Source: Solea solea
Lineage: Eukaryota; Chordata; Actinopteri; Pleuronectiformes; Soleidae
NCBI RefSeq assembly: GCF_958295425.1
Contig: NC_081150.1
Coordinates: 2,397,501 to 2,461,500 of the forward strand
Direction: 5' to 3'
Length of the DNA: 64,000 nucleotides
Made by a program: the position numbers and the translations under genes. The notes beneath the pieces were generated by a model, which was not told the origin of the DNA, searched no databases, and worked only from the letters and a program-made list of their open reading frames with translations. This document shows positions 60,200-64,000 of the stretch, piece after piece (the first letter of the stretch is position 1; every line of letters starts with the position of its first letter).

Positions 60200-62060
60200 C
60201 ACCATGTCAGCGTCTCTTTTGCGTGCTTTTGTGTTTTTCAATTCTCACCATTTGAAAAAAGCCGGTCTAATGTTTACTCGTTCTCGTTAGTTCTGCTTTA
60301 ACAAAGCGACGTTTGCTGACTTCTGTCCCCACTAAAATGTATATAAACCAGCATGTGTGTGTGGAGTTGAGGAGGGGACCAAAGCAGGTGAACCTCACTT
60401 TTCTGCTTTTATTTTCAACCTGATGTTTGATACCAGTGCGTCTACATTTCAATAATGCACTAAAATTGACAAACAGCGACGTTCGCAGACTCTGATCGCA
60501 GCTAAATGAACCTGTGGCTGTGGCTCCTCAGTAGATGGGGCGTCAGCTGCCCGTCGGGAGTGTATGTGTCGTACTGAGCTATGTAGCCTGATAATAGAGG
60601 AGAAAAGACAGATATGGACGTGGAGTGTTTACAACCCCATTCCCCAGTGACCACACAACGATGCACGTCTCCATTTCTTTCACTCCTTGTCTGTGGTCGC
60701 CACCTCTTAATTCATCCACCTCCAGCTCCAGCTGCAGGAACTCTTTCTTCTCCGACACATAGATGGATGAAGAGCACCCTGCAGGCAACGCAGCCTCAGG
60801 GATGATTGATAAAGGACTCTTCACTGCATGTGTGAGTGCACAGAGTGTCAATAATAATAAAAAAAAATAATAAAAAAAAAACACCTGTTCAGAAATGCAG
60901 GGTGCTGCCCTCAGATTAAAAAGACACGAGCTGCAAAATAATAGGCTGTGGTATTAATAGCTGTGTGCTGCATGGGAGTGTGTGTGTGTGTGTGTGTGTG
61001 TCAGCAGTGAGAGAGAGAGAGGAAATGTGTTGCATCATGTTGAATGAAGGTAAGGATGGAGAAGCGGGAGAGGAAAAGGATGTGTGTGTGTGTGTGTGTT
61101 AGCATTCTGTTAGCATTTAGCCCTCACAGATGTTAAAAACACTCCTGACATGAACCATCCACCTTTGTCGACATTTATTGTTTAACGACAGTTTTAAATA
61201 TGTTTGTCCTTGAGTGTTTAATGAGGTGCCCTGCAATAAAATGTTTAATTATTGTCATTATATTATTATTATTATTATTATTATAATTACAATCAACAAC
61301 AATCAATTATTTGCTGCTTTGTTTTTGCAGCACTTCCCAGCATGTGAGCCGGAGCTGTGTTGGGCTGTGACAGGTCATTAAAAATGACAATAAATAATAA
61401 TTTTCAGTTTTGTAATTATGCGTTACCATCAGTTACAAAACAAATTCAATTCCTTTTGGGTTTTTTTTCTTTTATCCGACCTGTTAATTAACTGTATAAC
61501 ACGTGTCGCTGGATTTTTTTGACTCCTCACATACACGTGAGAACATTTCTCGTGTACGTGTCGTTGCATCATTCAAACGACACTTCATTGTGTGCTGGGT
61601 GTTGATTCAAGTTGAGATTAAATGTTAAGTGGGCTGCAGATGCTTTTCAAAATCTAAATTGGGGCAATGGTGTCGCTATATTTAGAAACACCTGTTTTTA
61701 TGCCCATCATTTTTTCCCCCATAATAATTAGGGTTCGAGCACAAAAGATTATTATTGATAATCTTTTGTGAATCAAAACTTCCCTTAACTCCTTTATTAC
61801 CTTTATGACATAGGCATGGGTCTATATGAATATGAAAATGTATTCATCTGACTTATCCTGATTATCATCACCGAAACAAAACCATTTTTAAATCTCACTT
61901 AGCTTTACATGTTGGCTTGAAACATTGCAGATGAGAAAAACAAGCAGTGTAAATAGGGTTTTTAGTGCAGTAGCTGTGCAATAGGTGCCTGTTTTCTGTG
62001 TATTTTCAGTTTATTTTTTTCATATGATTTAACATAAAACTAAAAATGAAATTAAAATAA
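60200..62060. other. Intron 4 sequence, no gene seen
   Basis: Contains TG microsatellites at 60979-61001 and 61081-61100 and an (ATT)n at 61262-61283. The rest is AT-rich non-coding DNA. Confidence 0.5.
61740..61770. repeat. Hairpin with 13-bp perfect stem and 5-base loop
   Basis: CACAAAAGATTAT, loop TATTG, then ATAATCTTTTGTG. It follows TTAGGGTTCGAG. No gene is adjacent, so a role as an RNA structure is not supported; it may be part of an old MITE. Confidence 0.65.
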
Positions 62061-62068
62061 CAACTTAA

Positions 62069-62321
62069 CCCTTTAACACCAAGCATAAGTGCACTTTGTG
62101 TTACCGTAATTACGTGACAGCACACAAAAATTGCAATGGTTTCTGAAAGCTGAAAAGTCAAGACCATCATGTGGTTATTGCGGTAATTTCTGACAGAAAA
62201 TCAGCGTCTTCATCACCAGATTTTAAATCGTTAATACACTACTTTAACATGCAGTAAATTGTAAATAACTGCCAGATATTGAAATAAGAAAAGAATCCAG
62301 GCCGACATTGGTGTTAAAGGG
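62069..62321. mobile_element. Non-autonomous piggyBac-like MITE
   Basis: The left end CCCTTTAACACCAA and right end TTGGTGTTAAAGGG are perfect 14-base inverted repeats, and both are flanked directly by TTAA (62065-62068 and 62322-62325). TTAA target duplication with CCC...GGG termini is the signature of piggyBac transposons. The 253-bp interior has no coding capacity. The intact ends and identical flanks suggest a fairly recent insertion. Confidence 0.85.
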
Positions 62322-62518
62322 TTAACAATAATAACAATGATCAATAATGACATAATTGGTGATGATGATATTGTGTGAGCCTCTTCCTGTGAAGCAATTG
62401 TCGCATTTCTACTGACCTCGCTTGCATTTCTTATTTCGAGCAAAGTCAAAGTCAGCACCACACACACTGGTGTCCTGAGTAAGTCACCTGTCAAGTTTGA
62501 AGCCTGTTATGTGATCTG

Positions 62519-62519
<1 letters not shown>

Positions 62520-62550
<31 letters not shown>
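62520..62550. repeat. (GACA)n microsatellite
   Basis: About eight GACA units. Confidence 0.9.
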
Positions 62551-63230
62551 TGTTTCCTGCATTTTTTGATGGATGAGGTCCTGGAACATCTGTCGGCTCC
62601 CCCTTGTGGCTCTTCAACATACATTAGTATGACATACTATGTCACTCATTTGAAATATTAATGATTTTTCAACCCAATAATGGAAATTCACCACAATCAT
62701 TTATTTTGTAATGAAAATTGTGACGAAATAGTGTATTGTCCTGTCCAAAATGGAAACATTCTTATGAGCACAAGCCACGAAAACCCAGTTTAGCTCTCAA
62801 ATCAAAGCTCAGACTCAGTCAGTGGAGGAGACATGAGGCATTTACTAAAGATCAGCGGTACTGAGGGAGACGAACGCTGACGAACGCTGTCACTGCAACG
62901 TAACATTTACAAAAGGCCACAATTTACATGTTTGACAAAAGGTCTGTATCATGATCTGGATACAGAGTGACCTTCATTGTGACAGGAGCTTTTGGTCTTA
63001 TCAAAGTTGTGATCGCTTGGAACCACATTTTGTGCCCAACAAAATACCCATATCACAATTTTGAGAATCTTTCAATACTGATATCAGTCTGATAGTCTTT
63101 GAAATGACTTGGGTTTATGAAGGAAACTGCTGCTGAGTCATGCATTTAGGATTTATTTAGGCTTTACAGAGTGTATCTCAGATGCTGACACTGTGTGTCG
63201 TATTGGCTCATCCCTGTAAATGACACATTG

Positions 63231-63279
63231 AGTGTGTGTGTGTGAGTGTGTGTGTGTGAGTGTGTGTGTGTGTGTGTAG
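63231..63279. repeat. (TG)n microsatellite with GAG interruptions
   Basis: About twenty-four units in three blocks separated by GAG. Confidence 0.9.
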
Positions 63280-64000
63280 CACACTTGGACTTGATCCTGG
63301 CCTGGCCTAGAACCATGTGGTCCATTTGGGCTCCAGTTAGTCCAGTCAACATTTCCTGAATCTGTGAGTTGTTTCCTGATGTCACCAGACTTCAGAATCT
63401 CAGGCGGTTTGACATAGTTGTCACAAAAACGCTGATATAGAATGAAATGCATTAAACCCTTGATATAAAACAGACCTATATGAAATCAACAGGGTCCAGA
63501 ACTGATGTGTAAGAGGTGATATAAACAGGAAACAGACAGGAAACTTATAGTTACCTGTTGGTTATATAATTAATGTCGGTATATGTTCATATTTTATGCT
63601 CAACCGTGAAGTTAGTCTCAGATGTTGCTGCTGTTCTCTGTGTCTGTGTCAGTGTGAATGTGAACCAGAGGATCAATAATGTAGTAGGTCTTGGGGTTCC
63701 TGAGATGTTTAATGGTATCACAAAGCTCGGCTACACCAACTTGCACTTTAAACTATACCAGTTTGTAGATTTTTGTGAAAAATTCAGCAGTTTTTCCCTC
63801 TTAGGGGCATTTAAAATTCCTTATTGGGCGTATTTTAAAAGTGGGAAAATGTCAGTTCTAGAGGCCGTGGTGAGTTTAAAGGAGGAAAAGTGAGGGTTAG
63901 CAGTTCACACAGAGCAACATGGAAGTAGCTCCAGGCTGTGACTTCAGTGACACCTGTTGGGACCACGCAGCTGAACATGAAGGGGAATTCTAAAGAGATC

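Larger units (their letters stand above)
62330..64000. other. Intron 4 sequence to window end, no gene seen
   Basis: Non-coding apart from a (TG)n tract at 63231-63279. A 106-codon frame at 63573-63893 has no recognisable domain. The next enah exon must lie beyond 64000, or is missed here. Confidence 0.5.

Overview
This is vertebrate nuclear DNA, almost certainly from a teleost and probably a percomorph fish. It is about 99% intron and flanking sequence. Microsatellites (TG/CA, GATA, CCTCT, TTA) are very dense, and there are many short non-autonomous transposons, tRNA-derived SINE fragments and a decayed LINE of kinds common in fish. No operon-like, viral or bacterial content was seen.

The only gene I can support is enah (Mena, protein enabled homolog), an Ena/VASP actin regulator, on the + strand and incomplete at its 3' side. 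Three coding exons are clear from protein similarity, splice sites and matching phases: 22034-22199 and 25723-25900, which together encode the EVH1 domain, and 54213-54285, which begins the linker after EVH1. They join without frame errors (phases 2, 0, 1, 2). The next expected exon, the start of the LERER-rich region, was not found before base 64000. The start of the gene is less certain. A GC- and CpG-rich block at about 4250-5125 looks like the promoter and 5' end. It holds two alternative short first coding exons (4813-4832 and 5030-5121), both in the correct phase for exon 2; I cannot choose between them from sequence alone.

Layout: 1-4200 upstream sequence with repeats; 4250-5125 putative promoter and first exon(s); about 5.1-22.0 kb intron 1, with two related MITEs and several SINE pieces; 22.2-25.7 kb intron 2; 25.9-54.2 kb a 28-kb intron 3 holding a LINE remnant, a CA-linked repeat family, a possible cassette exon at 36768-36845 and non-repetitive stretches that may be regulatory; 54.3-64.0 kb part of intron 4, with two clean MITEs (Harbinger-like at 57269-57909 and piggyBac-like at 62069-62321).

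The most interesting signals are (1) exon 4 lying between a (TG)10 tract just before its acceptor and a complementary (AC)13 tract just after its donor, which could fold the exon into a hairpin loop; (2) the alternative first exons; (3) the in-phase open cassette candidate where mammalian Mena carries an alternative exon. No wholly new biological system was identified.
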